Shown one piece after another: positions 4,589-5,340 of a stretch of 5,340 nucleotides of DNA (the stretch's first letter is position 1; each line of letters begins with the position of its first letter). This DNA comes from CAYGBM01 sp964348225 (GTDB lineage: Bacteria; Patescibacteriota; Minisyncoccia; Minisyncoccales; CG1-02-41-26): the NCBI GenBank assembly GCA_964348225.1, contig CAYGBM010000033.1, forward strand, positions 1 to 5,340, read 5' to 3'. The translations under genes were made by a program, and so were the position numbers. Below the pieces are notes generated by a model. That model made no database searches. It saw only the letters and a program-made list of their open reading frames with translations, and was not told the DNA's origin.

Positions 4589-5245
4589 ATGAAAAGACTG
4601 TTTAGTCTGACTGGCACGTTAATTATAGCTATCTTAACCGACAAAGCTTTTCGGAGAAAATTAATCCGCACGGCCACTGGCTTGATGATAGCTATGTTCA
4701 TGGATATAGCCATAGGTTTATTCAGCGACTATCTCTTAAGAAAATCCACGGGCCACTCTCCTTCCTGGATGGTGTTGAGGACGAACCTGTCTTATCTAAG
4801 AGGGCCCCTCCTTGCCCTTTTCCCTGACCTTGATGCTATAGCCCAATATGTCAGCAAGAAAAACATGACCGCCGAGCATAGGAGTCATCTACATACTCCC
4901 CTGGTTGCGATAGGAGGCTGGCTTGTCTTTTTCGCTTTCCTTTCTCTCTTTTGGGCGCCTGCACGATGGTGGGCATTGCTTTCCACTCTATGCCTAGTGG
5001 GCCATTTCCTGCATGATAGCATAGGCAGTGGAGGAGGAGTTAGATGGCTCTGGCCCTTTTCGAACGAATACTATCAACTGTTTTCAATCAAAGAAAGAAA
5101 AGTTTTCTCTGTTTGGAATCCCAATGGCTGGGAATACTACACGCTGCAAGATTGGCTTGAGGGACTTTTCCTCAAACCAACGGTTGAATCAATAAGCGGA
5201 GCTGCAGCTTTAGTAATAGCCATTGCTCTCATCCTATTTTGCTGA
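4589..5245 (+). CDS. YdjM-like membrane-bound metal-dependent hydrolase
   Basis: A 218-residue membrane protein resembling the YdjM/DUF457 family of putative inner-membrane metal-dependent hydrolases. The conserved acid and histidine motifs are present in order: PDLD (79-82), HRSHLH (97-102), and HFLHD (139-143). The usual glycine-rich tail follows as GSGGGVRWLWPFS (146-158). Together they could form a metal site near the membrane. Hydrophobic segments lie near 4-18, 29-50, 104-121, 125-140 and 203-217. Family members are often annotated as LexA-regulated or phospholipase-like, but a substrate has not been settled. The start follows a strong Shine-Dalgarno site, and a terminator follows 15 bases after the stop, so this is probably a single-gene transcript. 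It differs from its neighbours in strand, in ribosome binding site and in base composition (30 and 31 G+C in rows 4741-4800 and 4921-4980, against 17 and 26 in alaS rows 2041-2100 and 2401-2460), which may mean horizontal acquisition. Confidence 0.75.
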   Translation: MKRLFSLTGTLIIAILTDKAFRRKLIRTATGLMIAMFMDIAIGLFSDYLLRKSTGHSPSWMVLRTNLSYLRGPLLALFPDLDAIAQYVSKKNMTAEHRSHLHTPLVAIGGWLVFFAFLSLFWAPARWWALLSTLCLVGHFLHDSIGSGGGVRWLWPFSNEYYQLFSIKERKVFSVWNPNGWEYYTLQDWLEGLFLKPTVESISGAAALVIAIALILFC

Positions 5246-5260
5246 GTAAACCACCAATAG

Positions 5261-5292
5261 GAGCTTGCCTCAGGCGAGCTCTTGCTTTTTTT
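5261..5292 (+). terminator. Intrinsic terminator after the YdjM-like gene
   Basis: GAGCTTGCC (5261-5269) pairs with GGCGAGCTC (5273-5281) over nine bases with one T-G pair and a TCA loop. It is followed by TTGC and a run of seven T (5286-5292). It sits 15 bases past the stop at 5245 and acts in the plus direction. The minus-strand gene ending at 5296 would transcribe the same hairpin but without a T-run behind it. Confidence 0.85.
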
Positions 5293-5295
5293 GAA

Positions 5296-5340
5296 TTACT
5301 GCCTCCGAAGATATTCTGCTGCTTTTTCGGGTTCAATGGT
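5296..5340 (-). CDS. C-terminal end of an unidentified protein (enters from right edge)
   Basis: The minus strand is open from the right edge for 14 codons and stops with TAA at 5296-5298. The peptide TIEPEKAAEYLRRQ has an ordinary charged, helical, protein-like composition. The reading frame would converge on the YdjM-like gene and end just past that gene's terminator, which is a sensible gene arrangement. The stretch is too short to assign a family, and chance openness over 45 bases cannot be excluded. Confidence 0.45.
   Translation of the reverse strand, partial: TIEPEKAAEYLRRQ

Noticed and set aside
1..5340. CRISPR array, tRNA or rRNA genes, toxin-antitoxin or defence gene pair
   Set aside because: No regularly spaced repeats, cloverleaf sequence, rRNA stretch or recognisable defence domain was seen on either strand.

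Overview
The window looks like part of a small, AT-rich bacterial genome, most likely a Parcubacteria-type member of the Candidate Phyla Radiation (Patescibacteria). This is an inference from an alanyl-tRNA synthetase that ends right after its editing domain, tight gene packing with 1 to 12 base gaps, almost no Shine-Dalgarno sites on the main strand, a TrmB-type regulator, and GC-rich palindromes lying inside coding sequence. No ribosomal RNA or other phylogenetic marker is present to settle it.

Layout, right to left along the minus strand, which carries most genes: the last codons of an unidentified gene (5296-5340); tpiA, triosephosphate isomerase (3741-4505); an 83-base spacer with a three-armed palindrome and a promoter candidate; a YkuK/DUF458 RNase H-like protein (3142-3657); alaS (1287-3140); a LivH-type ABC permease (409-1275); a short TrmB-type winged-helix protein (109-396); and the first 34 codons of a probable transposase leaving the left edge (1-102). 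YkuK, alaS, livH and trmB are separated by 1, 11 and 12 bases and are probably one transcript. The only plus-strand gene is a YdjM-like membrane hydrolase (4589-5245), divergent from tpiA and followed by a clear intrinsic terminator.

Functionally the cluster is mixed: one glycolytic enzyme, one translation enzyme, one nuclease-like protein of unknown role, one lone transporter subunit with no partner genes beside it, and a regulator whose C-terminal part seems to be missing next to a mobile element. Apart from co-transcription I see no shared pathway.

The most notable signal is repeat-like rather than a new enzyme system. Strong palindromes occur in frame inside alaS (2733-2760) and tpiA (4307-4357), where they encode stretches that look extra relative to the families, and a third lies between tpiA and ykuK (3701-3734). 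The second and third share an arrangement in which one arm can pair with either of two partners. This recalls the palindromic elements inserted in Rickettsia proteins. I did not find a convincing undescribed defence or metabolic system, CRISPR array, tRNA or riboswitch.
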